Positions 38,763-47,055 of a stretch of 64,000 bases of DNA are shown here, in pieces. Below the pieces are notes generated by a model. That model had not been told where the DNA came from, made no database searches, and was given only the letters and a program-made list of their open reading frames with translations. The position numbers and the translations under genes were made by a program. Source of the DNA: Domibacillus epiphyticus (lineage in GTDB: Bacteria > Bacillota > Bacilli > Bacillales > Domibacillaceae); assembly GCF_001975785.1 (NCBI RefSeq), contig NZ_MSFI01000025.1:1-64000 (forward strand), in the 5' to 3' direction. The number at the start of each line of letters is the position of its first letter. Position 1 is the stretch's first letter.

Positions 38763-39844
38763 TACATACCCCTTCTTTCGGCCACAATTTTCAAATCGGG
38801 ACCGATCATCTCGACCGATGTAAAGTCAATCGCAAGTGCTTCGTCCATCGTCGAACCACCTAGACCACCAAATGAAGATGGTGCGGACTTGCCGCCAATG
38901 AGTTTTGGTGCCATATACATAATGAGCTTGTTAAACGATCCAGCGTCTAAAAACGAAGCGTTTATTTCAGCACCCGCTTCCACGAACAATGTCATGATGC
39001 CCATTTTACCTAGTTCATCAAGCACCTTATCAATTGACATGTGAGAAAGACGGATCACCGTAACGCCTTCATCTTCAAGCTGTCGCTGTTTTTTTGTCTG
39101 TGCATCACTCGCACAAAAAATAATTGTTTTCGCTTCTTTGTTTTGAATAATGTGGAAATCAACCGGTACGCGCAAATGCGTATCCAGCAGCACCCGAATG
39201 GGATGTTTTCCTCCGTGAGGCAGTCGGGAGGTGAGGAGCGGGTTATCGAGCAGTACGGTTCCAATGCCCGTTAAGATCGCATCGTGTTGGGATCTTAGAA
39301 GATGTACATCTTCTCGTGCTTCATCACTTGTAATCCAGCGGCTATGTCCTGTATGGGCAGCCGTTTTGCCGTCGGCGGTGACAGCAGTTTTAATCGTTAC
39401 ATATGGACGTTTCGTTTGAATAAAATGAAAAAATGGTGTTAATAGTGCAATTGCTTCCTTTTCACAAATACCCGTTGTCACTTCAATACCGGCAGCGCGT
39501 ATTTTCTCAATTCCTTTACCTCCAACAAGGGGATTAGGATCAACTGCGGCAATAAACACGCGGCGAATGCCTTTCTCAATCACGAGATTCGCACACGGAG
39601 GCGTTTTACCGAAATGCGCACACGGTTCAAGTGTGACGTATATGTCAGCACCTTCTGCTTCAGCACCGGCCTGTGCGAGTGCGTTTACTTCCGCATGGGC
39701 TTCCCCGGCTTTTAAATGGGCACCCATTCCAATCACCCGTCCGTCTTTTACAACGACAGCGCCAACCGGTGGATTGGGCGACGTTTGATAGGCAGCTCCT
39801 TTTGCGAGCGACAGGGCAAGATTCATATAGTATTCTTCTTGCAT
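38762..39844 (-). CDS. ribD: Bifunctional riboflavin deaminase/reductase
   Basis: 360 aa. The N-terminal cytidine-deaminase-like zinc domain ('HAEVNAL' and 'LEPCAHFGKTPPCANLV') is followed by a reductase domain (from about 145, 'RPYVTIKTAVTADGKTAAHTGHSRWIT'). ATG at 39844 behind AGAAGGAGAG. First gene of the operon; an FMN riboswitch lies in its leader. Confidence 0.97.
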   Translation of the reverse strand: MQEEYYMNLALSLAKGAAYQTSPNPPVGAVVVKDGRVIGMGAHLKAGEAHAEVNALAQAGAEAEGADIYVTLEPCAHFGKTPPCANLVIEKGIRRVFIAAVDPNPLVGGKGIEKIRAAGIEVTTGICEKEAIALLTPFFHFIQTKRPYVTIKTAVTADGKTAAHTGHSRWITSDEAREDVHLLRSQHDAILTGIGTVLLDNPLLTSRLPHGGKHPIRVLLDTHLRVPVDFHIIQNKEAKTIIFCASDAQTKKQRQLEDEGVTVIRLSHMSIDKVLDELGKMGIMTLFVEAGAEINASFLDAGSFNKLIMYMAPKLIGGKSAPSSFGGLGGSTMDEALAIDFTSVEMIGPDLKIVAERRGM

Positions 39845-39888
39845 GAGTACTCTCCTTCTATTTAAAAATTCCGCCAAAAACCATGAAT

Positions 39889-40122
39889 TACAAACGAAAG
39901 CCCCATATTGTCAACAATAAGGGGCATTTTTTGCAACAAGAAAATAAGCGTTTTGTTCGTGATAGAAAAATCACAAAACGCATCTCGTCCTTTCCTCCCA
40001 TCCAGACTTTCACTGTCGGCTCCGGAATTACACCGGATCCACCGCATATATGCGGGTCACGGACTAAGGGCTTGCTGCCCATCACCGCCGGTCGGGAGTT
40101 GCACCCTGCCCCGGAAAGGTAG
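39889..40122 (-). ncRNA. FMN riboswitch (RFN element) with terminator
   Basis: The minus strand from 40122 reads the RFN aptamer: CCGGGGCAGGGTG, ACTCCCGACCGGCGGT, AGTCCGTGACCCGC, GGATCCGGTG, and AGTCTGGATGGGAGGA near 39990. Downstream, GCCCC.TATTGT and ACAATA.GGGGC arms (39901-39926) form a terminator before TTTCGTTTG. A pair of GTTTTGT/ACAAAAC segments between them may be the antiterminator side. It controls ribD-E-BA-H by FMN. Confidence 0.93.
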
Positions 40123-40140
40123 TATTCGAATGTTGCATTT

Positions 40141-40170
40141 ATTATGAACTTTTTTTGTTCTATCTGTCAA
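40141..40170 (-). promoter_or_regulatory. Putative rib operon promoter
   Basis: The minus strand has a perfect TTGACA (40170-40165), an 18-bp spacer and CATAAT (40146-40141), just upstream of the RFN element. Confidence 0.65.
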
Positions 40171-40177
40171 GCAAGTG

Positions 40178-40680
40178 AACTTGTCTTTTCATTCCGATGA
40201 TGGCTCCAAATATGTACAGACCCAACCTGGCGGGATGATTGTTTTTCATGACTGCAGCATTTATCTAACCGGACCAGAGGTACATGTACTATCTGGTAAT
40301 CTTTGTCCCTTTGTCGGCAAAAATAAATTGAAGTTTTCCGTTTCAGACGATGCACACAGGGTATTCAAAACGCATACAATAGTAATCAGAGCAAGGGTAG
40401 TAATGGAAGTACTGTACGAAAAACCGTCCTTTCTTCACGCACTCATTTTGCAGACAGGATATCCTCATTGCCCAAAGTTCAACATTTTTTCCCAACTGCT
40501 ACTGCGATCCACGTAATAATGGATACTTTTTCACAGAAAACACCCCTTGAAAATGAGTGATAATTTGCATTATTCACTAAAAAAAATGTCGTCGAAAAAA
40601 TTTTATTTTCACGTTTAAAACCTATTTTCAAATGGGTAAAAATTTTATATTATGAGGTTACAGCGACATGTGAATGATAG
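40178..40680. other. Intergenic region right of the rib promoter
   Basis: About 500 bp. Short open frames on both strands (40175-40516 plus, 40355-40167 minus) have no ribosome-binding site and resemble nothing I know. The right part (40520-40660) is AT-rich. I see no gene. Confidence 0.4.
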
Positions 40681-40684
40681 TTGT

Positions 40685-40756
40685 ATATGGGAAGGCAAAT
40701 GGTGCGCCACCGGTTTCTTCAATCGGTTCTAATGGGTTCGATTCCCATCCCGGAAT
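40685..40756 (+). ncRNA. tRNA-like sequence (possible pseudo-tRNA)
   Basis: The stretch folds as a tRNA by eye. D arm: GGC/GCC (40694-40696, 40706-40708) with GG in the loop. Anticodon arm: CCGGT/ATCGG with loop TTCTTCA (40715-40721), anticodon CTT if T716 is U33. A 5-nt variable loop. T arm: ATGGG/CCCAT with loop TTCGATT (40737-40743). The acceptor (40685-40691 with 40749-40755) pairs at only five of seven positions including a G-U, position 8 is A, base 37 is C, and no CCA is encoded. It looks like a decayed or atypical tRNA. Confidence 0.45.
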
Positions 40757-40873
40757 TTTTTGTGGACAGGCTGAGTTGTGACGGTCTTGTTGAACTCTAT
40801 AAAAAATTTCGAGGGCGAATCGGACATTAATGAACCGCTATGCCCTCAGTATGTAAAAAAGGAGGGATTTACA

Positions 40874-41425
40874 ATGTTGAAGAAACGCGATGTTCATGAA
40901 AGTCATGCTTTGTTTGATTTGATGACGCACCCGGAGGTCTTCCCCTTCGTGCGCCATAAAGCAAAATCTTATGAAGAGTTTGTGTTTGTCACGAAGCAAT
41001 ATATTGAATCGGAGGAGCGCGGGGAATTAATCTCCCGGACCATTCTCGATGAATGGGGCAGCCCGATTGGCACAATTAACCTTTATGACATCGAAGAGAA
41101 TGCCGGCTTTCTTGGCACTTGGCTGGGCAAGCCTTATCATGGAAAAGGATACAATGAGCCGGCAAAAGAAGAGTTTTTTAAAGAATTATTTTATGAGTCA
41201 GGCATCGAATCTATTTACATGGCGATTCGAAAGGTAAATATCCGCTCACGCAAAGCAGCGGAAAAACTGCCGTATGCAGTCCCAGCGAATGAAACGCGCC
41301 CAGACGTGTATGCAAAGTTAAACAAAGATGACATTGTGTTTGATTTATTCGAAGTTCCGAAAGACCTCTTCACGCTTTATTTGATGCGCAAACAGCAGGA
41401 AAACGAACAGGCTATGGAAGCGTAA
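40874..41425 (+). CDS. GNAT family N-acetyltransferase (RimJ/RimL-like)
   Basis: 183-aa acetyltransferase. 'IGTINLYDIEENAGFLGTWLGKPYHGKGYNEPAKEEFF' is the GNAT acetyl-CoA region of the ribosomal-protein-acetyltransferase-like subgroup, and 'VNIRSRKAAEKL' matches the usual 'N..S.k..ekl' helix. The start is ATG at 40874 with AAAGGAGGG in front; the ORF is open 32 codons further upstream into the pseudo-tRNA trailer without a good site. Substrate unknown. Confidence 0.8.
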   Translation: MLKKRDVHESHALFDLMTHPEVFPFVRHKAKSYEEFVFVTKQYIESEERGELISRTILDEWGSPIGTINLYDIEENAGFLGTWLGKPYHGKGYNEPAKEEFFKELFYESGIESIYMAIRKVNIRSRKAAEKLPYAVPANETRPDVYAKLNKDDIVFDLFEVPKDLFTLYLMRKQQENEQAMEA

Positions 41426-41520
41426 CAACCTTTCCAGAATCCCTCGCGCGTACCTAAACTTCAAATATGAAGCGACTATTCCGTCCATGGATTCCATTCC
41501 GAATGACGACAATTTCCCGA

Positions 41521-41555
41521 AAGGGCCGGTTAGCATTTTGCAGCCGGTCCTTTTC
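41521..41555 (+). terminator. Terminator after the acetyltransferase gene
   Basis: AAGGGCCGG (41522-41530) pairs with CCGGTCCTT (41545-41553), with one G-T pair, followed by TTTTC. Confidence 0.6.
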
Positions 41556-41667
41556 AATTCCTTCAAAACATAACAACCTATACAATAGCCCATGATAGTA
41601 AGTATTGAATGCTTGGGCTGAGGAATCATAAGAGTATCATCACTTACTTTTTTAAGGAGGCACATTC

Positions 41668-41838
41668 ATGAACGATCAAAGAAAACAACAAACTCAGCAA
41701 AATGAAATGAATTATCGCAACTTTCAGAGCAACAAGGGATTAAGTAAAAAAAATAACGGGGGCGGCTGGGAAAAACCCATCATTCTTTCGTTGTCTCTGC
41801 TATACATTTTTATGAACTATAAAAAAGCAAAGTCATAA
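41668..41838 (+). CDS. Small protein with C-terminal membrane segment
   Basis: 56-aa ORF with a strong AAGGAGG 7 nt before ATG and a terminator 120 bp behind. The first 35 residues are polar and Gln/Asn-rich (MNDQRKQQTQQNEMNY...), followed by one hydrophobic helix 'PIILSLSLLYIFMNY' and a basic end (KKAKS). Probably tail-anchored in the membrane. I do not recognise the family. Confidence 0.65.
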   Translation: MNDQRKQQTQQNEMNYRNFQSNKGLSKKNNGGGWEKPIILSLSLLYIFMNYKKAKS

Positions 41839-41957
41839 AACATGAATCGAATTCTCTCCCATTTTTTCATAAAATCACTTATTTTTGTATATATTTTTCT
41901 AAAAAGGATAAACTGCTATTATTCCCCCTATTTCAGTAGCACTTTCCAACCCGTTTT

Positions 41958-41981
41958 GCCGAGACTTTCTCGGCTTTTTTT
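41958..41981 (+). terminator. Terminator
   Basis: GCCGAG (41958-41963) and CTCGGC (41969-41974) with a 5-nt loop are followed by TTTTTTT. It serves the small gene at 41668-41838 and faces the convergent IDEAL-domain gene. Confidence 0.85.
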
Positions 41982-41985
41982 ATTC

Positions 41986-42282
41986 CTACGCGTCAAGCAA
42001 TTTCCTTTCCGTAAGCTGATGAAACCATTCTTTATCTCCAGTGAAAATGGCCAGGTCGATCAAACTATCCCAATCCTCTTTCTCCAATGTAACATCCATG
42101 TGCGATACGCTGTCCATTGAGCACGTCGCCCGAATAGGTTTTTGCCAAACTGGATGGCCCTTCACATAGCTGGCCACTTTTGTTATAAAGATCAAATCCC
42201 TCGAAAACGAAATGTTCTCAATATACCCAATTACAAGTGTATTATTTGATACCGCATAAACCCAATCACCGTAATTAAACAT
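41986..42282 (-). CDS. IDEAL domain protein
   Basis: 98 aa. The C-terminal part 'EDWDSLIDLAIFTGDKEWFHQLTERKLLDA' matches the short IDEAL domain (PF08858), found in Bacillus proteins such as YpiB and in regulators with protein-protein or ClpC/MecA-type interactions. The N-terminal 55 residues form a beta-rich module ('GDWVYAVSNNTLVIGYIENISFSRDLIFITKV'). Function unknown. Confidence 0.7.
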   Translation of the reverse strand: MFNYGDWVYAVSNNTLVIGYIENISFSRDLIFITKVASYVKGHPVWQKPIRATCSMDSVSHMDVTLEKEDWDSLIDLAIFTGDKEWFHQLTERKLLDA

Positions 42283-42573
42283 AGCGAAGCCGCCTCCTGC
42301 ATTTCAAGTAGTACCTTTTCGACTTGTAAAAAATGTGAAATCTTCTTTTACATCATATGGCTTGTTATTTCTCCAAATGACCTTGTCCCACTCCTTCCTT
42401 TTCCAATTCCCTATGTAAAAGCCTATAAATCGTTTATTTCCAAGAAAGTGAATTTCTATAACCAGCACTTCTTTTTAAAAAGAGACGATAAAAAGATGCG
42501 TTTACTTGCGGCTAGCAACTTCCCCCGTGATCCATTACAATTAACGGTATCATGACAAAAAGGAGTTAATGCA

Positions 42574-43374
42574 ATGGGAACGAGACGGAACATGTTTTTT
42601 TCTTATAAAAATGATCCTGCGAAACAAAAGGATATCGAGAACTTAATGTCCATTGCAAAGGATCAGGGATTTGAAATTGTCACGAATCAGGAAGAAGCGA
42701 ATATTATCGTCGCAGTAGGCGGTGACGGAGCATTTTTGCAGGCAGTTCGTAGGTCTGGGTTCCGTGATGACTGTTTATACGTAGGCGTAACCGATGAAGA
42801 AGAAGCAAGCTTGTACTGTGATTTCAATCTTCATAATACGGAAGAAATGATCGAAGCCGTTCACACAGCAGGAGTTTCGGTGCGCCGCTATCCGGTCATT
42901 GACGTCCACTTAGATGGACACACTCATTTCCATTGTTTAAATGAATTGTCTGTCCGGTCGTCTATTATTAAAACGTTCGTGATCGATGTGTTTATTGACG
43001 AGCTGCATTTCGAAACGTTCCGCGGCGACGGGATTGTGGTCGCCACACCGACTGGCAGCACCGCCTATAACCGATCATTGAACGGCGCTGTTGTCGATCC
43101 GCGCATTTCGTGTATGCAAATAAGTGAAATCGCCTCACTCAATAACAATCAATTCCGCACACTCGGTTCATCGTTTATTCTAGGCGACAGTCGAAAATTG
43201 ACACTCCAAATCGTACAGGATGGCAATGATTATCCGATTATCGGTCTTGATAACGAAGCACTAAGCATACAAAACATAAAAAATATCGAAGTTGAAATGT
43301 CCGGAAAAATCATTAAAACCGTTAAACTAAAAGACAATTCCTTCTGGCATAAAGTACAGCGTACCTTCCTATAA
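42574..43374 (+). CDS. nadK: NAD kinase
   Basis: 266-aa NAD kinase making NADP. The nucleotide loop 'VAVGGDGAFLQAVRR' and the NAD-binding 'VVATPTGSTAYNRSLNG' are intact. By length and the N-terminus ('FFSYKNDPAKQKDIENLM') it resembles the second Bacillus NAD kinase (YtdI/PpnKB type). It starts after AAAAGGAG and appears monocistronic. Confidence 0.93.
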   Translation: MGTRRNMFFSYKNDPAKQKDIENLMSIAKDQGFEIVTNQEEANIIVAVGGDGAFLQAVRRSGFRDDCLYVGVTDEEEASLYCDFNLHNTEEMIEAVHTAGVSVRRYPVIDVHLDGHTHFHCLNELSVRSSIIKTFVIDVFIDELHFETFRGDGIVVATPTGSTAYNRSLNGAVVDPRISCMQISEIASLNNNQFRTLGSSFILGDSRKLTLQIVQDGNDYPIIGLDNEALSIQNIKNIEVEMSGKIIKTVKLKDNSFWHKVQRTFL

Positions 43375-43451
43375 AAAGGGATGCTTAAAGCCCCTTCTAC
43401 AAAGGAAGAAAAAATAAAACAGGAACATAGCGTTGGCAAAGTATCCTATGC

Positions 43452-43603
43452 AAGGCCGGTTAATTACAAAGTGGGACGGAAAAGCAGTCTTGAAGGCCGA
43501 ATTTTTGAAAAATAGGCCGGAAAAATATGCCCGATGGCCGAAAAAAAATTATTTCGGCCCACGCATTACAGAATCCGGCCTAAAATGAAATATTCCGGCC
43601 TTT
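43452..43603. repeat. Phased array of GGCC words with palindromic layout
   Basis: GGCC occurs at 43454, 43495, 43515, 43536, 43556, 43577 and 43597, that is with steps of 41, 20, 21, 20, 21 and 20 bp (a degenerate GGACGG fills the double step). Left-half words read GGCCG and right-half words CGGCC, so nested hairpins are possible: GGCCGAAA (43536-43543) with TTTCGGCC (43552-43559), GGCCGGAA (43515) with TTCCGGCC (43593), and AAGGCCGG (43452) with CCGGCCTT (43595). No coding potential. The sequence between words is AT-rich and not conserved. Confidence 0.7.
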
Positions 43604-43632
43604 ATTACCATTAATAAACTACTTTATTTAAT

Positions 43633-43677
43633 TAAAAAAAGCGGTCCGACCATTTTCTGTCGAGCCGCTGCTTTTTT
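43633..43677. terminator. Bidirectional terminator
   Basis: GCGG.CGAC (43641-43650) and GTCG.CCGC (43659-43668) arms flanked by A and T runs; located after the NAD kinase gene and the GGCC array. Confidence 0.7.
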
Positions 43678-43842
43678 ATTTAAAATAACCGTCATTGGTT
43701 TTATGGGATAGAAATAATCAGCATAATAACAACTATATCTATTAATAATCCCCTCTTTTCAGTGTTTAATTTAACACATCCAAGAGGGATAGGGTCAAAA
43801 GAGGCTATGCATCAATAATCAACCATTTACGATATCTTTTCG

Positions 43843-44007
43843 TCAATTGCCTCTGCCTTTCCGGCCGAGATTAGAGTTGCGGTTTGCCCCTTTCATTGGA
43901 TCTTCACCAGCAGCAAATTCCGCGGTATAATCCATTTCATCAACATTTTTCTTCGGGGTTTTAGTGTACTTTTCAACAGCATTTCTTGAAGCTTTCCGCT
44001 TAACCAT
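43843..44007 (-). CDS. Small basic protein of unknown function
   Basis: 54 aa, very rich in Lys, Arg and Asn (MVKRKASRNAVEKYTKTPKKN..., ending SNLGRKGRGN), with ATG behind AAAGGGAG. The composition resembles small spore-associated or nucleic-acid-binding proteins of Bacillus, but I do not recognise a named family. Confidence 0.6.
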   Translation of the reverse strand: MVKRKASRNAVEKYTKTPKKNVDEMDYTAEFAAGEDPMKGANRNSNLGRKGRGN

Positions 44008-44197
44008 CTTACCATCTCCCTTTCGAGTGTTATGAAGCACCGTTAGATTTCCCGATTCTTGTGTTCATATTCCAGTGGGAGCGCAAATGATTTCACGCTA
44101 AACCCGAAAGACAAATCCCCTCTTTACTGGCTTACTCAAGATAAAAGCCCAAGAACAGCAGCACTACCGCCACCATTCCTGGACTAACGTTTTCCGT

Positions 44198-45265
44198 CTA
44201 TTCATATTCCCCAATAATCTTAACGGCTTTTTCAGTTATGTCCGTATCAACCGCTTCGTCAAAGTTGAATTCTCCCTTTATAGCGCCGTTTTTCTTGTAC
44301 ATTTCATACTGATCGCGGATGTCATCGACGAACATCTCGCCATTTGGATCAAGTCCTGTGACGAAAACTTCTTCCCACACCGCGGTATCTTTTAGCGCGG
44401 TGTACTGTGTCATAATGTCAATTATTTCGTCTTTTCCTTCACCTTTTTTGAAAGCATCGTTATAATCACGGACTCCTTTTAAATACGCGGCCATGAAGCG
44501 AAGCGACACATCCTGTTCTTCCTCCATGAATTTTGGCGATCCAAGGACCATCGCAATTTGTGCTTCGGGGGCGAAATCTGTTGCATCACCGAACCGAACA
44601 TGAATGCCTTCTGATACACCTTGTGTAATGAGCGGTTCAATTTGCAGCGCTGCGGCAATGGAGTCATTTCCAATGGCCGCGAGCATGTTGCCAAAGTCCG
44701 GCATGAGAACAAATTCAACATCGTCTTCCTTCAGACCCGCGTGTTCGAGCATTTTACGAAAAATGTAATCATCGACAGCGTGTTCCGTGGAAACGGCTAT
44801 TTTTTCTCCTTTCAAATCGCTATAGTCTTTTATTTCATCCTGCTTATCAACATCTAGCACAAATGTAAAATACGATTTTCCTTTTACATTGTGGCCTTTA
44901 TCGGCAATAATTTTTACATCTATCCCCTGGGCAATGGCGTTGAAAAATGAGGCGGATGAAATGCCTCCTGCAATATCGACCTCACCGGATGCGAGAGCCG
45001 GCAGCATATCATCACTATTCGAAAATGTGGCAAACTCCACTTCAATGTTGTAGTCATCAAAATACCCTTTTTCTTTTGCGATATAAAAGCCCGCGCCTGA
45101 CGCAGAACCATCCTCGGCAATGACCACTTTCGTCTTCTTGCTTAAAGGTGCTAAATCGCCTGACGGATTGTCTTTGCTTACGTCGTCATTGACTTTCACT
45201 GTTTCCCCTCCCGTACATCCCGCCAGCAAGAAGAAAACACCCAGCATCCCCAGCCACTTTTTCAT
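44198..45265 (-). CDS. ABC transporter substrate-binding lipoprotein (NMT1/SsuA-like)
   Basis: 355 aa. Signal peptide with lipobox LLAGC (Cys at about 17), then a periplasmic-binding-protein fold of the NMT1/THI5-like/SsuA type: 'SGAGFYIAKEKGYFDDYNIEVEF', 'LPALASGEVDIAGGISSASFFNAI', 'YSDLKGEKIAVS'. This family carries sulfonates, taurine, nitrate or thiamine precursors; the ligand cannot be assigned. Third gene of a permease-ATPase-binding protein operon. Confidence 0.88.
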   Translation of the reverse strand: MKKWLGMLGVFFLLAGCTGGETVKVNDDVSKDNPSGDLAPLSKKTKVVIAEDGSASGAGFYIAKEKGYFDDYNIEVEFATFSNSDDMLPALASGEVDIAGGISSASFFNAIAQGIDVKIIADKGHNVKGKSYFTFVLDVDKQDEIKDYSDLKGEKIAVSTEHAVDDYIFRKMLEHAGLKEDDVEFVLMPDFGNMLAAIGNDSIAAALQIEPLITQGVSEGIHVRFGDATDFAPEAQIAMVLGSPKFMEEEQDVSLRFMAAYLKGVRDYNDAFKKGEGKDEIIDIMTQYTALKDTAVWEEVFVTGLDPNGEMFVDDIRDQYEMYKKNGAIKGEFNFDEAVDTDITEKAVKIIGEYE

Positions 45266-45278
45266 CGATACTCCCCCT

Positions 45279-46058
45279 TTACAATCTAGACCCTTGCACT
45301 TCCACCTGTAAATGACCCCAAATATCTATAAACTTTGAAGCCATTTCCGGATTGGATCGGATGTCTTCCAGTTTTCTTGGGCGCGGCAAATCGACTTTTA
45401 TTTCTTCCATAATCTTGCCGGGCTGCGCACTCATGAGCAGCACCCGGTCACTTAAGTACAACGCTTCGTCTATGCTATGAGTGATAAACAACACCGTTTT
45501 CTTTGTTTCCGACCAAATGGATAATAGTTCTTCCTGCAAAATATATCGATTCTGCTCATCCAGAGCTCCAAACGGTTCATCCATCAGCAAAATTTCCGGA
45601 TCGTTTGCAAATGCTCTCGCAATGCTGACCCGCTGCTTCATCCCGCCGGACAATTCTTTCGGGTACATATTTGCGAATTTTGCCAGGCCCACTTTATTCA
45701 AAAAATAGGTTGTTCGTTCTTTTACATACGATTTCGGCAAATGACGCATTTTAAGCCCAAACGCTACATTTTCCTCAACCGTTAACCAAGGCAGAATGCC
45801 CCGCTCTTGAAACACCATGGACTGGTTTGGACGTTCTATAGTACTTCTTTCAATTTTGAAGTCACCCGAACTCTGGTTTTCAAGGCCCGCTAGTATGCGA
45901 AGCAGTGTTGTCTTTCCGCAGCCGCTCGGTCCAACGAGGCAAACAAATTCTCCCTCTTCGATATCGAGTGAAATGTTCTCAAGCGCCGTGACACTGTTTT
46001 GTTTTTTATAAAACACTTTCGTCAATTCACGAATCGATATTTTTGGGTTCGCGCCCAC
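45279..46058 (-). CDS. ABC transporter ATP-binding protein (SsuB/TauB-like)
   Basis: 259 aa. Walker A 'GPSGCGKTTLLRILAG', signature 'LSGGMKQRVSIARAFA', Walker B 'ILLMDEPFGALDEQNR', switch 'FITHSIDEALYLSDRV'. The nitrate/sulfonate importer ATPase subgroup. It lies 4 bp after the permease and 13 bp before the binding protein. Confidence 0.92.
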   Translation of the reverse strand: MGANPKISIRELTKVFYKKQNSVTALENISLDIEEGEFVCLVGPSGCGKTTLLRILAGLENQSSGDFKIERSTIERPNQSMVFQERGILPWLTVEENVAFGLKMRHLPKSYVKERTTYFLNKVGLAKFANMYPKELSGGMKQRVSIARAFANDPEILLMDEPFGALDEQNRYILQEELLSIWSETKKTVLFITHSIDEALYLSDRVLLMSAQPGKIMEEIKVDLPRPRKLEDIRSNPEMASKFIDIWGHLQVEVQGSRL

Positions 46059-46062
46059 GTCC

Positions 46063-46869
46063 TCACCTCCACGGGATTAGTTTTCGCTGCATCCATCTTA
46101 AAAATAATGAAAATATATAGCCAAAAAACGAAATAAGAATCAATCCAACAAACATTTCTTTTAATAAAAATGCACTGTAAGACGTCCAAATCAAATACCC
46201 GATTCCTGACCGCGCGCCCATCATTTCAGCGGCGACGATCGTAAGCAGCGCGATAGCCTGCCCCATCTGAATTCCTTCCAGCATGACGGGGAGCGAGCCA
46301 GGCAAAGCGATTTTCAAAAAGAACTCTTTTCTGCTGGCTCCATAGTTTTTTGCAACATCCAGGTAAATGGAGTCAATTGAGATGACACCAGCAACTGTAT
46401 TGATCACGACAGGAAAAAAAACACTTCCCGCAATGGTGACGACTTTCGATCCTTCACCAATACCAAAAATAATTAAAATAATCGGCAATAAAGCAAGCGT
46501 GGGAATTGGCATTAACGCCATAATAATAGGAGAAATAAAATGTCGAATTGGTGCATACAAGCCCATACACAAACCGAGGATGATTCCAGGGATGACGCCA
46601 AGCAAGAAACCGCCGATGATTCGAGATAAGGAAATAGTTATGTGATAATACAATTCACCGCTTTTAAGCATTTCAATAAATGTCGTAATAATGGCCGTCG
46701 GTGGCGGGAAAAAGCGGGCATCAATCAGGCCGCTTTGAGATAAACATTGCCAAATAAGCAAAAGACAAATTGGAGAAACGATCGTTAACGACGTTTTTAA
46801 TCTCTGTTGGGTTTGTTGTTTACGCCATTCTTGTTTTTCCGTTTCGATTGATTTTTTTATATCTTTCAT
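46063..46869 (-). CDS. ABC transporter permease (SsuC/TauC-like)
   Basis: 268 aa, six TM helices of the BPD_transp_1 type, with the EAA-like loop 'AKNYGASRKEFFLKIALPGSLPVMLEGIQMG'. First gene of the importer operon. I use the ATG at 46869; a GTG three codons upstream is possible. No riboswitch is visible in the 180 bp upstream. Confidence 0.9.
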   Translation of the reverse strand: MKDIKKSIETEKQEWRKQQTQQRLKTSLTIVSPICLLLIWQCLSQSGLIDARFFPPPTAIITTFIEMLKSGELYYHITISLSRIIGGFLLGVIPGIILGLCMGLYAPIRHFISPIIMALMPIPTLALLPIILIIFGIGEGSKVVTIAGSVFFPVVINTVAGVISIDSIYLDVAKNYGASRKEFFLKIALPGSLPVMLEGIQMGQAIALLTIVAAEMMGARSGIGYLIWTSYSAFLLKEMFVGLILISFFGYIFSLFLRWMQRKLIPWR

Positions 46870-47055
46870 TTTCACCACCCCTTCATCAAAATAATATGTA
46901 GGCGTCCGAAAATGTGTGCAAGAACCGCATTAGAAATGAAAGGGTGTTTTTTTTACATAACGGAAGGGTAACATAAAAATATTTAAGACCATCGCTTTCG
47001 GGTTGATATCAATACCGATTGAAGGCTGGACAATTTTGATCACGGAGGGCAAATG

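Noticed and set aside
40175-40516. Plus-strand ORF of 113 codons right of the rib promoter
   Set aside because: No ribosome-binding site, overlaps the rib promoter side, and the product has no recognisable domain or typical composition.
42283-42573. Possible regulatory RNA upstream of nadK
   Set aside because: No stable conserved-looking stem or known riboswitch motif could be seen in this short gap.
43452-43603. CRISPR array
   Set aside because: The regular 20-21 bp spacing caught my eye, but the repeated word is only 4-6 bp, changes orientation midway, and no cas genes are present.
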